Below the pieces are notes generated by a model. The model was not told where the DNA came from. It worked only from the letters and a program-made list of their open reading frames with translations, and made no database searches. Of a DNA stretch of 64,000 bases, positions 1 through 8,993 are shown one piece after another. Positions within the stretch are counted from its first letter, which is position 1; every line of letters begins with the position of its first letter. Both the position numbers and the translations under genes were made by a program. The stretch lies in the NCBI GenBank assembly GCA_937980645.1, contig CALJPQ010000025.1, positions 62,001-126,000 of the forward strand. The letters are read 5' to 3'. This DNA is from an uncultured Saprospiraceae bacterium (GTDB lineage: Bacteria; Bacteroidota; Bacteroidia; Chitinophagales; Saprospiraceae).

Positions 1-1150
1 TGAAATCAATGGTATTGTTGATGTTGCCAAGCAGGTCGTTAATCTTGTTGACGATGATCTGCTCCATCACATTGTTGGAGCCGCACACCACCAGCGATTT
101 GCCGCGCAGGGCTATCAGGTCGGTAGCTGCCTTCTTGATGCCGGCCTTGGCCTTGTCGTTGAGAGCCGGGCCGCTGATGGTCGGCGCACCAGCGTGTTGA
201 GCAATCTCGTTGTAAAGCGCACAGATGGCCGCGCCCATCTCGCTAGGGCGTATCTGGATGCGCATATCGGCATTAGAGCCGGTGAGACTCATGTGGCTTT
301 CCACCTGATAGTGGCGCGACATGGAGGGTTTGTCGAGCGACTGAATTTTGCGGCGCGAAGCATAATCGCGGGCATGCTCAATGGGGCTTACCCACGTGCC
401 GAGGAAGTCGGCGCCGAATGAAACGATGACGTCAGCATCCGCAAACTTGTAGGTCGGAATGCCGCGCACGCCAAAGCAGACCTGATTGGCTGCCAACAAA
501 GCCGCATGCGACACCGAGTCATACGTGATGACGCGCGTATTCGGGTATTTAGCCAAAAACTCACCCAGGGCTTTCTTGGCCGTAGGGCTGATGATGGTAT
601 TCGTGATAATACGGATGTTACCGCCCAGTTGCAGCTGCCCCTTGATTTTTTCATCCAGGTCTTTCCAGGAAAGTTTTTTCACCTCGCCGCCCTCTTCGAT
701 TTTGCCGGGATGCTTCAGGCGGCGCGTATCGTACAGGCTCAGTACCAAAGCCTGAGCACGCGCACTGGTGCCACCGGAGGTTACGCTGCTGAGGGTATTG
801 CCTTCAATCTTGATGGGGCGGCCTTCGCGCGTCTTTACCAGAATGGCGCAGTAGTCGCTGCCATTGACGAAAGAGGAGGCGTAATAGTTAGCCACACCCG
901 GCACGATAGCGTCGGGTTTGGTTACGTATGGAATGGCCTTACGCACCGGGATTTCGCAAGAGGCAGCCACCGTAGCAGCGCCCAGGCCAAAGCCCATGAG
1001 TTTGAGAAAGTCGCGGCGAGAAGGCATCCAGCCGCCGGGTGCATCGGCCAATTCTTCCAATAAAAACTCCTGTTCAGCCGATTTCAGGAAAGCGTCCTCG
1101 CGGTTCAAATCGTCGGCGCTGACCCAGATACCGTTGTCTTGATGCTGCAT
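1..1150 (-). CDS. actB: Alternative complex III molybdopterin-like/Fe-S subunit ActB, N-terminal 383 residues
   Basis: N-terminal part of the large ActB subunit of alternative complex III, a quinol:electron-acceptor oxidoreductase that replaces cytochrome bc1 in many Bacteroidota. The frame opens at the ATG at 1150 and stays open to the window edge, so the C-terminus lies outside. A twin-arginine motif SRRDFLKLMGF is at about residues 44-54, followed by an alanine/glycine-rich hydrophobic stretch, which is typical of ActB. Downstream sequence resembles the molybdopterin-oxidoreductase fold that in ActB is thought not to bind cofactor (family knowledge). The gene follows actA by 55 bp on the same strand, matching the usual act gene order; actC and later genes would lie to the left of the window. 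Confidence 0.88.
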   Translation of the reverse strand, partial: MQHQDNGIWVSADDLNREDAFLKSAEQEFLLEELADAPGGWMPSRRDFLKLMGFGLGAATVAASCEIPVRKAIPYVTKPDAIVPGVANYYASSFVNGSDYCAILVKTREGRPIKIEGNTLSSVTSGGTSARAQALVLSLYDTRRLKHPGKIEEGGEVKKLSWKDLDEKIKGQLQLGGNIRIITNTIISPTAKKALGEFLAKYPNTRVITYDSVSHAALLAANQVCFGVRGIPTYKFADADVIVSFGADFLGTWVSPIEHARDYASRRKIQSLDKPSMSRHYQVESHMSLTGSNADMRIQIRPSEMGAAICALYNEIAQHAGAPTISGPALNDKAKAGIKKAATDLIALRGKSLVVCGSNNVMEQIIVNKINDLLGNINNTIDF

Positions 1151-1205
1151 ATCGCTGGAAGGATGGAATGTAATAAGAGAAGTGGGTTAGGGAAAGGTGA
1201 GCAGT

Positions 1206-2606
1206 TTAATAGTGGCACTTCTGGCACTCTAAGCCGCCAATGTCGGCCACCGTTACTTTTTCGCGCTTGCCGCCCTTGAGTTCTTCGTGGTAGCGGGCAT
1301 ATTGCTGGTAGTAATCGTTGTCTTTGAACTTGACTTCCGTCTGGCGGTGGCAGTTGATACACCAGCCCATGCCTAAGGTGGAGTATTGATATACCTCCTC
1401 CATTTGCTCGATGGGGCCGTGGCACTGCTGGCAAGCCACCTGTCCTACGGCCACATGTTGAGCGTGGTTGAAATAGGCGTGGTCGGCCAGATTGTGAATG
1501 CGCACCCACTCAATCGGGCCTTGAATCTTGCCGTTCGAGTCGTTTTTGAGCGCTTTGACGATGCCTTCCCATTGGGTTTCGACCACCATGCGGCCCGCAT
1601 CGTTGAGCGTGGTGAGGCCGTTATCGGCTACGTATTCCTGGCCTATCCATTTTTTGTACAGTTCTTCGATCTGCTTCTCCGTCCAGTTTTCGTAGTCGGG
1701 AATGTACTTGTTGGTGATCGGGTCGTAGCCAATGGAGGCGTAGATTTTTGTGATTTCGGCCGTGCCGGAGACGGTACCTTTTTTCACCACGGTATGGCAA
1801 TTCATACACGTATTAGCGCCCGGGATGGAGGCGTGCTTAGAGCGGCGAGCCGAGTCGTGGCAATACTGACAATCAATTTTATTGGTACCTGCATGCAAGG
1901 CATGGCTAAAGGCAATGGGTTGCTCAGGCTGATAGCCTTGCTGACGGCCCATGCGCGTGGCGTTATCCACCGTTTTGTAGCCGAAGATGAGCGTTGCAGC
2001 GAAAACGCCAAAAGCAATAGTACCCTTGGTAGTCAGGATTTGTGCCAGCGTGCGACGCACCGGTGCCTCTCCGGCCTGTATGCGCGTGAGGTTTTGCAGG
2101 TTATCCACAATGCGCATAAGGGCGAACGAGAGCAAACCTAACACCACGGCAATACCCACAAAAATCCAGAACGTGGAGTCGTCTTTCTTACCGACGACGG
2201 TCTGCCCTGGTTGGCCCGGCGCACTTGCCGTAGCAGCCTTGTTGACAACGTCATTGACATAAAGCAAAATACTCTCAATTTGCTCGTCGGTCAAACCCGG
2301 AAAGTTGTTCATCAGCGTGGGCTTCCATTGGTTCCACAGCTCTACGGCACGCGGGTGCCCTGATTGTACCATGGCCTGCGAAGCGCGAATCCACTTGTAC
2401 AAGTCTTCGCGCGGATATGCGGCCCAGCGTTCTTCAACTCCGCCGAGTGCGGGACCGGTCAGGTTGGTCTTCATGTCCCGGCTATGGCAGGAAGCGCAGT
2501 TAGCCATGAACAAGCTTTTGCCCTCTTCCACGTTCGGCGCCGCCTGTAAAGAGCTTACAGCCAGCAGGAAGACAGGCACTATCTGACAGATGCGTTTCAA
2601 CAACAT
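1206..2606 (-). CDS. actA: Alternative complex III cytochrome c subunit ActA with fused mono-haem domain
   Basis: 466-residue multihaem cytochrome. A signal peptide (about residues 1-22) is followed by a class I cytochrome c domain with CASCH at residues 37-41. A membrane segment follows near residues 150-175 (WIFVGIAVVLGLLSFALM) and a second near residues 195-212. The C-terminal part carries five more CxxCH motifs: CQYCH, CMNCH, CQQCH, CINCH and CQKCH, the last two residues from the C-terminus. Six haems in total fit a pentahaem ActA fused to a mono-haem domain, an arrangement common in Bacteroidota. Electrons from quinol would pass through this periplasmic subunit to a terminal oxidase. It is the first gene of the operon and has a good promoter at 2768-2797. 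Confidence 0.9.
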   Translation of the reverse strand: MLLKRICQIVPVFLLAVSSLQAAPNVEEGKSLFMANCASCHSRDMKTNLTGPALGGVEERWAAYPREDLYKWIRASQAMVQSGHPRAVELWNQWKPTLMNNFPGLTDEQIESILLYVNDVVNKAATASAPGQPGQTVVGKKDDSTFWIFVGIAVVLGLLSFALMRIVDNLQNLTRIQAGEAPVRRTLAQILTTKGTIAFGVFAATLIFGYKTVDNATRMGRQQGYQPEQPIAFSHALHAGTNKIDCQYCHDSARRSKHASIPGANTCMNCHTVVKKGTVSGTAEITKIYASIGYDPITNKYIPDYENWTEKQIEELYKKWIGQEYVADNGLTTLNDAGRMVVETQWEGIVKALKNDSNGKIQGPIEWVRIHNLADHAYFNHAQHVAVGQVACQQCHGPIEQMEEVYQYSTLGMGWCINCHRQTEVKFKDNDYYQQYARYHEELKGGKREKVTVADIGGLECQKCHY

Positions 2607-2767
2607 ATTGATAAAGTGCTACTTATTGGTCTATTTGTATTTGCCGCAAAAGTAATTCTCCCGTTCGTTTTGTTTCGAGGGCGCAGGAACGGTCGCAGCG
2701 TATTTAGATAGTCTCTAAACTTTATTGCGCAGCGCAAGTTAACGCGCCGTTAAAATTAGAAGCGCGG

Positions 2768-2797
2768 CAAAGGTAGGCAGGCAGGGTAGGATTGCAA
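2768..2797 (-). promoter_or_regulatory. Bacteroidota-type promoter upstream of actA
   Basis: On the minus strand a TACCTTTG element (2768-2775) lies 19 bases after a TTG (2795-2797), matching the TTTG/TTG-N17-20-TAnnTTTG consensus of the Bacteroidota primary sigma factor. A second, weaker TACTTTTG lies closer to the gene at 2647-2654. Transcription from the upstream site would give a leader of about 155 nt. Confidence 0.6.
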
Positions 2798-2865
2798 CAA
2801 TTTGGTAAAAAATTTCCTACTGCTCTGCCAGCTTTTGCAAGATAAGCCCGGAAGTTTATTAGCGC

Positions 2866-4869
2866 TTATCGCCGACGCATGATGGAAACAGCGCCCTGAA
2901 TGGGGGTTCCCTCGGGCGTAGTCAGCACGTAGAAGTACACTCCATCAGGGAATCGCCCTGCTGTGAAGGGCGTCGCTAAGGTATTTTCCCACACTACAGC
3001 GCCGCTGCGGTTGTAGATCACTATCCCGTAAGCCGATGGATCCGCGGCATCGGAGAGCAGCACGATGTTCCACGTTCCATTCTGGCCGTCAGCATCAGGG
3101 GTGATAATTTCCGGAATATAGATACCATCCACCGAAGGTGGCACCACATGCACCACCACCTGAGCGGGTTGGCTGGAGCAACCGCTTCGACGCGCAAAGA
3201 CAGTGAACTCCACCCGACCGGGTGCTTTAAGGGAGTTCAGTTCGAAGCGACGTCCCTGCACCGGCCCAACACCCGAGGGCGGAATGCTCCCCACATTGAC
3301 AGACACCGCCGTCCACTGCAGCTGAGCCAAGAGGCTGGTGGCGCAGTTGAGCGTTGCCGTCTGCCCATGCGAAAGGGTGATTTCGCTGGGCAGGCACGTC
3401 AGCGGCGGATACGGTATGCGCGCAACGTTTTTTTCTACGATAGTTGAGCAGCCATTGGCGTTGGCCGTAACCGTTACAGTATAGATGTTGGAGCCATCCG
3501 TCGGAGGCGTTACGTTCAGAAGCATTCCGGTAGAGCCGTCTGACCAGCGAAAGGTCGCCGGGTCTGGTGTCAGGACCGACAGTACCACCAACTCACCGGC
3601 GCAGACAGTATCGCGACTGCTGCTGATGCTGGCCACAGGTGGTTGAGTATTCTGAAAAACGGCTTTATCACCGTAGCCTACGCAGCCATTGTCTAAGGCG
3701 GTTACAGTAACGGCATAAATGCCCGGCTGGCTGACGGCAATCTCTTTCGTAGTGGCGCCATTGCTCCACTGATAGGCATACGAGCTGCTGCCGGCAGAGA
3801 GCGACGCCTGAGCCTGAAGGGTCAGGGTGGTATTTTTACAATCCAGCACGTCGGTCCCCGAAGCGCTGCTGATGTTCACCTGTACAACCGGTATGTCGCC
3901 GGGTACGATATTGATAGCTGCTGTGTCGGCGCAGCCGTTGTCGGCCCTGCGCACGGTCAAGGTGTAAACACCTGGGGCACCAATCACAGGGTTGAGGGTG
4001 TTACTGCCGCTCAGGATGACGCCGCCCAAAGAAGCAGTCCAGCCAAAGGCGAGGTTACCCGGCGCACTGGAGTCGACCACCGTAACACCTCCTATCGATT
4101 GTGCGCAGCTGTTCAGCTTTTGCTGCGGTTCGGCCACCTGAATTTCAGGGTATTCGGGTGGCCGGACGGACGTCAGATTACTGGCCCGGCATCCCGCTGG
4201 CCCGGTAACCGTATATAAATAGGTGCCGCTTTGCGCCGTGACATAGTTCGGTTGGGTAGCGCCAGGGATGTTGACGAACTGCACTCCTATTAATTTTGAC
4301 CACTGCGCCTGGAAGCCGTTGTGTGGAGGCGGCGAGCCTTTTAGCGTTACCTGACTTCCGGGCAGGCAGGTCAGCACCGCTGGGTCTGGCTCGGTTTCTA
4401 TGCTCACCCCCCAAGTCGGGTCGTTGACGTATTCCACCTGGAAGGCGTATTGCACAAAGCAATTGCTGCACAACGCTCCCGTCGGTGTACACATGATGGA
4501 AGACAGCGTCAGGGTGTACGTGCCCTCACCCAGCTGCTGATCACTTGCCAGGCGGAAGGTGTTCTGGCTCTTGTCGTATAGTAACACAAACGTGGAACTT
4601 TTGTAGCTAAGCACCCCGGTAAACTGCGTCGAGTCTTCAAAATAGCGCTCTACTCCCGTGGCGAATTGAATGGCGAACGCAAAATTGCGAATCGTCTGAG
4701 TGCATGGCATCTGGCTCTTGCCATTCAATGCTGGCAGAACAACAGCTTCGCCAGAGGCGTAAATCACCCGCGAGTTACTCGTGTTCACCTCAAAGCAGTC
4801 TTGCGCCTCTCCGGAGGACGCCAACAGCCAAAGCCCAAGTACACTGACCCAAAAACGCGAAATGAACAT
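2866..4869 (-). CDS. T9SS type B sorting-domain protein with PKD/Ig-like repeats
   Basis: 667-residue secreted protein. A signal peptide covers about residues 1-22 (cleavage after GEA). The middle is a series of Ig/PKD-like beta modules with recurring phrases such as GIYAVTVTALDNGC and YTVTVTANANGC. The last ~90 residues (DGIYIPEIITPDADGQNGTW... ending in GAVSIMRRR) match the gliding-motility-associated/CHU_C type B C-terminal domain that directs export by the type IX secretion system. Paired cysteines recur through the modules, as expected of an extracellular protein. It stands alone between actA and a nuclease gene on the other strand. The ligand or exact role cannot be read from the sequence; adhesin-like is a reasonable guess. 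Confidence 0.85.
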   Translation of the reverse strand: MFISRFWVSVLGLWLLASSGEAQDCFEVNTSNSRVIYASGEAVVLPALNGKSQMPCTQTIRNFAFAIQFATGVERYFEDSTQFTGVLSYKSSTFVLLYDKSQNTFRLASDQQLGEGTYTLTLSSIMCTPTGALCSNCFVQYAFQVEYVNDPTWGVSIETEPDPAVLTCLPGSQVTLKGSPPPHNGFQAQWSKLIGVQFVNIPGATQPNYVTAQSGTYLYTVTGPAGCRASNLTSVRPPEYPEIQVAEPQQKLNSCAQSIGGVTVVDSSAPGNLAFGWTASLGGVILSGSNTLNPVIGAPGVYTLTVRRADNGCADTAAINIVPGDIPVVQVNISSASGTDVLDCKNTTLTLQAQASLSAGSSSYAYQWSNGATTKEIAVSQPGIYAVTVTALDNGCVGYGDKAVFQNTQPPVASISSSRDTVCAGELVVLSVLTPDPATFRWSDGSTGMLLNVTPPTDGSNIYTVTVTANANGCSTIVEKNVARIPYPPLTCLPSEITLSHGQTATLNCATSLLAQLQWTAVSVNVGSIPPSGVGPVQGRRFELNSLKAPGRVEFTVFARRSGCSSQPAQVVVHVVPPSVDGIYIPEIITPDADGQNGTWNIVLLSDAADPSAYGIVIYNRSGAVVWENTLATPFTAGRFPDGVYFYVLTTPEGTPIQGAVSIMRRR

Positions 4870-5104
4870 GGTGTTTTACTTTTTTTGAAAGCAGCGAGCA
4901 ATGCGCACCCCCGCCGCCTGATGGCCTCAAGCATTGCGCCTTGCCGCTCGAATCGGTGATGGATGAATTAAACGCAGCAAATTTCGAGCAAAAAGCGCAG
5001 GCAGCGGCGTAAATCCGCGTGTTGCCCAAAAAGACGCCCCTGAGCACTTTACTTGTGCACCTGACCGCCTACCTTCGCCAAAAAGTTCTTCTTTCAGCCT
5101 CCTC

Positions 5105-6001
5105 ATGTGCGCTTACAAGCCTCCCTCTTCGTCCGACGATGGCTTCTGGTTCAAAACTGGGCTTTTCGCCCTGCTGGCTGGCCTTGCATTCTGGATATTC
5201 CAGCAATTCGACAGCGGCAAAAAAGAGACGCCCCTGCCACGAGCCGAATACCCAAGTGCGTCATCGGCTCAATGCTTAGTGCCCGACGAGATATTGCCCA
5301 CCAGCACCACAGGTGTCATCGTACACCACACCTATTATGTATCGTCATATTCAGAAGACCACGAGCAAGCCGAATGGGTCGCCTATGAGCTGCGCCGCGA
5401 ACGCCTCCAGCAGCCCTGGGTTGAGCGCTCCGGTGCCTTCCGCCCCGACCCGCAGGTGCGTACCGAAAGTGCCACGCCGCGCGACTACAGCGGCAGCAGT
5501 TACGACCGCGGCCACTTAGTGCCCGCCGCCGACATGGCCTTCGATGCTACCGCCATGGACGAAACCTTCCTCATGAGCAACATCAGCCCGCAGGTGCGCA
5601 CCTTCAATGGCGGCATCTGGCGCGAACTGGAGGAAAACGCCCGCGACTGGGCCAAACGCATGGATATCCTGTACATCGTTACTGGCCCCGTGCTCACACG
5701 ACCAGGACTGGGCCAGATCGGCTTCAACCGGGTAACTGTACCGGCAGCATTCTACAAAGTCATCTACGCCCCTCAGCAACGTAGCGCCATCGCCTTCGTC
5801 ATCCCAAACGCCCAAAGCGACCGACCGCTCATGGAATACGCCTGTGCTATCAACGACGTAGAAGCGCTCACCGGCATTAACTTCTTCCCGCGCCTGCTGC
5901 GCAGCTCCGATGCACACCTCAAAGCCACCGTAGATAAAAACCTCTGGCCCATCAGCAGTAAACGCTACGAACGCCGCCTGCGCCAGTGGAACCGCGAATA
6001 A
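5105..6001 (+). CDS. DNA/RNA non-specific endonuclease (NucA/EndoG family), membrane-anchored
   Basis: 298-residue nuclease. A single hydrophobic segment at about residues 15-32 (GLFALLAGLAFWIFQQF) suggests an N-terminal membrane anchor or uncleaved signal with the catalytic domain outside the cytoplasm. The catalytic signature YDRGHLVPAADM carries the general-base histidine of the beta-beta-alpha-metal nuclease superfamily, and the later NISPQ motif supplies the metal-binding asparagine region. Length and domain order fit the NUC1/EndoG family. The start at 5105 follows a weak TACCTTCG promoter element at 5070-5077. Likely role is degradation of extracellular or envelope nucleic acid for nutrition or defence; the substrate preference is not visible. 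Confidence 0.9.
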   Translation: MCAYKPPSSSDDGFWFKTGLFALLAGLAFWIFQQFDSGKKETPLPRAEYPSASSAQCLVPDEILPTSTTGVIVHHTYYVSSYSEDHEQAEWVAYELRRERLQQPWVERSGAFRPDPQVRTESATPRDYSGSSYDRGHLVPAADMAFDATAMDETFLMSNISPQVRTFNGGIWRELEENARDWAKRMDILYIVTGPVLTRPGLGQIGFNRVTVPAAFYKVIYAPQQRSAIAFVIPNAQSDRPLMEYACAINDVEALTGINFFPRLLRSSDAHLKATVDKNLWPISSKRYERRLRQWNRE

Positions 6002-6080
6002 GCGGTGCTCAGGGGCAAATTATCGCTGGAACCGACAAAAATCACCTCGGCCCACCAGATGACCATTTCGACATTCCGCC

Positions 6081-6088
6081 TACTTTTG
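6081..6088 (+). promoter_or_regulatory. TACTTTTG promoter element
   Basis: TAnnTTTG element 28 bases before the ATG at 6117. No clear TTTG partner at the usual distance, so only the proximal element is supported. Confidence 0.4.
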
Positions 6089-6116
6089 TGCATTCATTTT
6101 CCTTATTAACCACAAC

Positions 6117-6587
6117 ATGGCTTATACGCGATACAGCGGCGGCTGGGGATGTCTGCTCATCGGAGCAGTGGTCTTGATTTTGCTCTTTTACCTCTTGCGT
6201 GCGATACTCTTCGTGCTGTACATCGTATCGCCCGCCCTCCTGCTGGCGGCCATTGTCATCAACTGGCGCGCCGTATGGGACACCCTCCGAGAGTTCTGGG
6301 CCATGCTGCTCGAACGCCCATTCTCCGGCCTGATCATGACCGTGTTAGCGGTTATACTGTATCCCATTACGGCGCTCTACCTGTTCATGCGCGCCTTAGG
6401 CTACCTCCGCATGGAACAGGCATTTGGCCCGACATACAACGAAGACTACAGCGCTGCAGAAGGCGAATACATTGAGTTCGAGGAAATTGAAAGCACGCCA
6501 CCACGCCGAGCCGAAAGGGTGGAAGATATCGAAATAGAACCCATTCCACCGCCCGACGACCTACCTAAGGATAGTGGCAAACCCTGA
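6117..6587 (+). CDS. Small membrane protein with acidic/proline-rich tail, unknown function
   Basis: 156 residues. I do not recognise the family. Three hydrophobic segments are visible, at roughly residues 13-34, 35-50 and 74-95, followed by a cytosolic-looking C-terminal third rich in Glu and Pro. The strongly acidic tail (EDYSAAEGEYIEFEEIE and a later EDIEIEPIPPPDD) is unusual and could serve as a protein-interaction segment. It has its own TACTTTTG promoter element at 6081-6088 and sits between the nuclease gene and the ribosomal DUF177-rpmF operon without tight coupling to either. Confidence 0.7.
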   Translation: MAYTRYSGGWGCLLIGAVVLILLFYLLRAILFVLYIVSPALLLAAIVINWRAVWDTLREFWAMLLERPFSGLIMTVLAVILYPITALYLFMRALGYLRMEQAFGPTYNEDYSAAEGEYIEFEEIESTPPRRAERVEDIEIEPIPPPDDLPKDSGKP

Positions 6588-6653
6588 AGACGTCCCTGTG
6601 CGCCAACATTCCTTCGGAATAGCGCTATGAGCCCTGTTCTTTTAAAAAAAATC

Positions 6654-6685
6654 TTTGGCTGTTTCTCAACAGCGCGCTACCTTTG
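6654..6685 (+). promoter_or_regulatory. Promoter of the DUF177-rpmF operon
   Basis: TTTG (6654-6657), 20 bases, then TACCTTTG (6678-6685), an almost ideal Bacteroidota promoter. It lies inside the 5' part of the longer open frame that begins at 6655 and therefore favours the ATG at 6712 as the true start of the first gene, with a leader of about 20 nt. Confidence 0.7.
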
Positions 6686-6711
6686 CAGCCCAATTTTTAA
6701 TATGCTCAGGG

Positions 6712-7230
6712 ATGGACCCTCTCTCCGCATACACCCTTCCCATTCAGGGCTTGAAAACCGGCATGCACGAATACCGGTATATGCTGGCGGGTGATTTCTT
6801 TCGCCACTTTGAGGGTTCGCTCATCCAAGAAGGCTCCGTGCAAGTAATGGTTTCGGTGGACAAACGCCCTAGCCTTATGATCCTGGACTTCCACCTTTCC
6901 GGTTACACGGAAACGACCTGCGACCGCTGCATGGCTCCCATACGGTTGCCTCTGAACGAAGAGACCCGCCAACTCATCATCAAGTACGGTGACGCTGAAG
7001 AGGATGAGGACAACGACGAAGTCGTCTTCATCCCACGCGAAACACCGCAGTTTCAGCTGGCACCCTACCTGTACGAATTCGCGATGTTGGCACTGCCCAT
7101 GACGAACACGTACGACTGCCAAAGCGAAATACCGCTACCCTGCAATCAGGAGGCGCTCCGCATCTTGAAAGACATTTCCGCCGACGAACAGCCCAACCTT
7201 ATTTGGGAGGCGCTCAAAGGCTTACAGTAA
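6712..7230 (+). CDS. DUF177/YceD-family protein
   Basis: 172-residue DUF177 protein, related to E. coli YceD, which affects 23S rRNA accumulation; the family is nearly always encoded next to rpmF, as here. The signature TTCDRCMAPIRLPL is present, with a second cysteine pair (YDCQSEIPLPC) toward the C-terminus, and an acidic loop (EEDEDNDEVVF) lies between them. The start is chosen at 6712 because a strong promoter ends at 6685; the frame is open upstream but those codons would lie within the promoter. It is co-transcribed with rpmF 43 bp downstream. Confidence 0.88.
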   Translation: MDPLSAYTLPIQGLKTGMHEYRYMLAGDFFRHFEGSLIQEGSVQVMVSVDKRPSLMILDFHLSGYTETTCDRCMAPIRLPLNEETRQLIIKYGDAEEDEDNDEVVFIPRETPQFQLAPYLYEFAMLALPMTNTYDCQSEIPLPCNQEALRILKDISADEQPNLIWEALKGLQ

Positions 7231-7273
7231 CGCAAATCGCTGATTTTTTTTCAAAAAATAAACGCATTCGAAT

Positions 7274-7477
7274 ATGCCCAATCCTAAATGGCGGCATTCT
7301 AAGCGCCGCAAGCGCGCTCGCCGCACCCACTACAAAGCGCCGCTGCCTACGCTATCGAACTGCCCTGCTACCGGCGAAACCCACCTGCGCCATCACGCCT
7401 ATGTAGTGGATGGCAACCTGTATTACCGCGGCCGCCTTTTGGTGAACTACACCGGCGGCGGCGAAGAAACCGCATAG
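7274..7477 (+). CDS. rpmF: 50S ribosomal protein L32
   Basis: 67-residue L32. The N-terminus MPNPKWRHSKRRKRARR is the basic, conserved rpmF start, followed by the region CPATGETHLRHHAYVVDG with one cysteine retained and the usual C-terminal YYRGR segment. The protein keeps only a single Cys, so it appears to be a zinc-independent form (inference). It follows the DUF177 gene in the conserved operon order and is followed by a hairpin-plus-T-tract terminator. Confidence 0.95.
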   Translation: MPNPKWRHSKRRKRARRTHYKAPLPTLSNCPATGETHLRHHAYVVDGNLYYRGRLLVNYTGGGEETA

Positions 7478-7532
7478 GCATAGCCCGCAGAACACCCCTG
7501 AGCGAGCGCTCTTCTGCGCTCCATCCGCTTGT

Positions 7533-7559
7533 ACTGCCCGCGGCACAGGCAGTTTTTTT
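7533..7559 (+). terminator. Rho-independent terminator after rpmF
   Basis: Six-base arms ACTGCC (7533-7538) and GGCAGT (7548-7553) with a 9-base loop, followed by a run of T to 7559. It separates the rpmF operon from ridA. Confidence 0.7.
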
Positions 7560-7588
7560 AGAGAACGCCTGAAAGCATCTCGCTTGCT

Positions 7589-7969
7589 ATGAAGCAAATC
7601 ATCAATACACCCGAAGCACCGGCGCCCATCGGCCCTTACAACCAGGCCGTTCGCGCGGGTAATTTGCTTTTCGTGTCAGGGCAAATAGCCCTTGACCCTC
7701 AGAACGGTGAACTTGTCCTCGACAGCATCGAAGCCGAGACACATCAGGTGCTCCAGAACGTGAAAGCCATTCTGGCGGCTGCCGGCACTGGCCTGCAAAA
7801 CGTGCTCAAAGCTACCGTATTCGTGAAGGACATTAACCAATTTAGCCGCATCAATGCGGTTTATGGCGAGTACTTTCCGCCTGAGTCCGCTCCCGCGCGC
7901 GAGTTGGTGCAGGTGGCCGAATTACCGCGCTTTGTCAATGTAGAGATTTCCGTCATCGCAACGGTATAA
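7589..7969 (+). CDS. ridA: RidA-family enamine/imine deaminase
   Basis: 126-residue RidA (YjgF/YER057c/UK114) protein. Family members hydrolyse reactive enamine/imine intermediates such as 2-aminoacrylate released by PLP enzymes. The conserved start (EAPAPIGPYNQAVRAGNLLFVSGQ) and the C-terminal PARELVQVAELPR with the substrate-binding arginine are present, and length is typical. It begins the ridA-trpS-smpB cluster, 11 bp ahead of trpS. A serine dehydratase, a classical source of 2-aminoacrylate, begins at the far end of the window (63664), but the two are not linked in an operon. Confidence 0.95.
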   Translation: MKQIINTPEAPAPIGPYNQAVRAGNLLFVSGQIALDPQNGELVLDSIEAETHQVLQNVKAILAAAGTGLQNVLKATVFVKDINQFSRINAVYGEYFPPESAPARELVQVAELPRFVNVEISVIATV

Positions 7970-7980
7970 ACCCGTCCGCT

Positions 7981-8985
7981 ATGAAGAACGTCCTGTCCGG
8001 CATTCAGCCCACCGGCGACCTGCACATCGGCAACTACTTTGGTGCCATTCAAAACTGGGTGCGCCTGCAGGAGCAGTACCGCTGCTACTTCTGCGTGGTG
8101 GACTACCACTCTATGACCATGCCCTACAAGCCGGACAAGTTGCGAGAAAACACCTGGAACATGGCCTTCCGCCTGCTGGCCTGCGGCATCAAACCGGAGA
8201 ACCTGTTCATCCAAAGCTTTGTACCCGAACACACTGAGCTGGCCTGGATACTGGGCTGCGTTACCTCGTATGGCGAATTGACGCGCATGACTCAGTTCAA
8301 AGACAAGGTGGACCAGCTCAAGGAAACCGACAAAGACGCTCTCGTCAGCGCAGGCCTGTTCACCTATCCTGTCCTGCAAGCTGCTGACATCCTCATTTAT
8401 CACGGGCACTATGTACCTGTGGGTAAAGACCAGGAGCAGCACCTGGAGCTGTCGCGCAACATCGCCCAGCGCTTCAACCAGCAGTTTGGGCGCGAGTACT
8501 TCCCGCTGCCGGAGCCACTGTTTACCCATACGCCTAAGATCCTCTCGCCTGCCGACCCGACGCGCAAGATGAGCAAGAGCCTGGGCGAGAAGCATTACAT
8601 CAACCTCTTTGGCGAAGAGGCCCAAATCCGCAAGCAAATCCGCTCTGCTGTAACCGACACCGGCAACACTCCCGCCGGCGAAATGAGCCCTGGGGTGGCC
8701 AACCTCTTCGAGATCCTCCGCGCCTGCGGCCAGATGGACGCCTACAACGCCCTCATGGCCGACTACCAGGGCGGTACGCTCCGATACAGCGACCTCAAGG
8801 AAACCGTGGCCGATGCCCTTTCGGCCCTCGTTACGGCCCTGCGCGAGCGACTGCACCACCTGCAGGCCGACAAAAAGCACGTAAAAGCCCAAATCGAAGC
8901 CAGCAGCGCCGCCATCCGTGAGCGCGCGCGGCAAACCCTCCGCGAAGTGCGTGAAATCGTCGGCCTGCCTACCCTCAAAGCCTGA
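7981..8985 (+). CDS. trpS: Tryptophan-tRNA ligase
   Basis: 334-residue class I aminoacyl-tRNA synthetase that charges tRNA-Trp. The HIGH-type motif appears as HIGN at residues 15-18 in the sequence SGIQPTGDLHIGNYFGA, and the KMSKS loop as RKMSKSLGEKH near residue 195. Length and motif spacing are those of bacterial TrpRS. The gene starts 11 bp after ridA and ends 8 bp before smpB, indicating a single transcript. Confidence 0.97.
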   Translation: MKNVLSGIQPTGDLHIGNYFGAIQNWVRLQEQYRCYFCVVDYHSMTMPYKPDKLRENTWNMAFRLLACGIKPENLFIQSFVPEHTELAWILGCVTSYGELTRMTQFKDKVDQLKETDKDALVSAGLFTYPVLQAADILIYHGHYVPVGKDQEQHLELSRNIAQRFNQQFGREYFPLPEPLFTHTPKILSPADPTRKMSKSLGEKHYINLFGEEAQIRKQIRSAVTDTGNTPAGEMSPGVANLFEILRACGQMDAYNALMADYQGGTLRYSDLKETVADALSALVTALRERLHHLQADKKHVKAQIEASSAAIRERARQTLREVREIVGLPTLKA

Positions 8986-8993
8986 CGCGCGCC

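Noticed and set aside
1..1150. Treating the first gene as a nitrate or formate oxidoreductase.
   Set aside because: The N-terminal layout (long hydrophilic start, late SRRDFLK motif) and the neighbouring six-haem ActA point to alternative complex III.
7861..8934. A 357-codon open frame on the minus strand opposite trpS.
   Set aside because: It lies antisense to an intact, recognisable trpS, has no recognisable domain, and is a product of GC-rich codon use. Similar antisense frames (1386-2141, 13234-13878, 54267-55238, 56251-57102) were rejected for the same reason.
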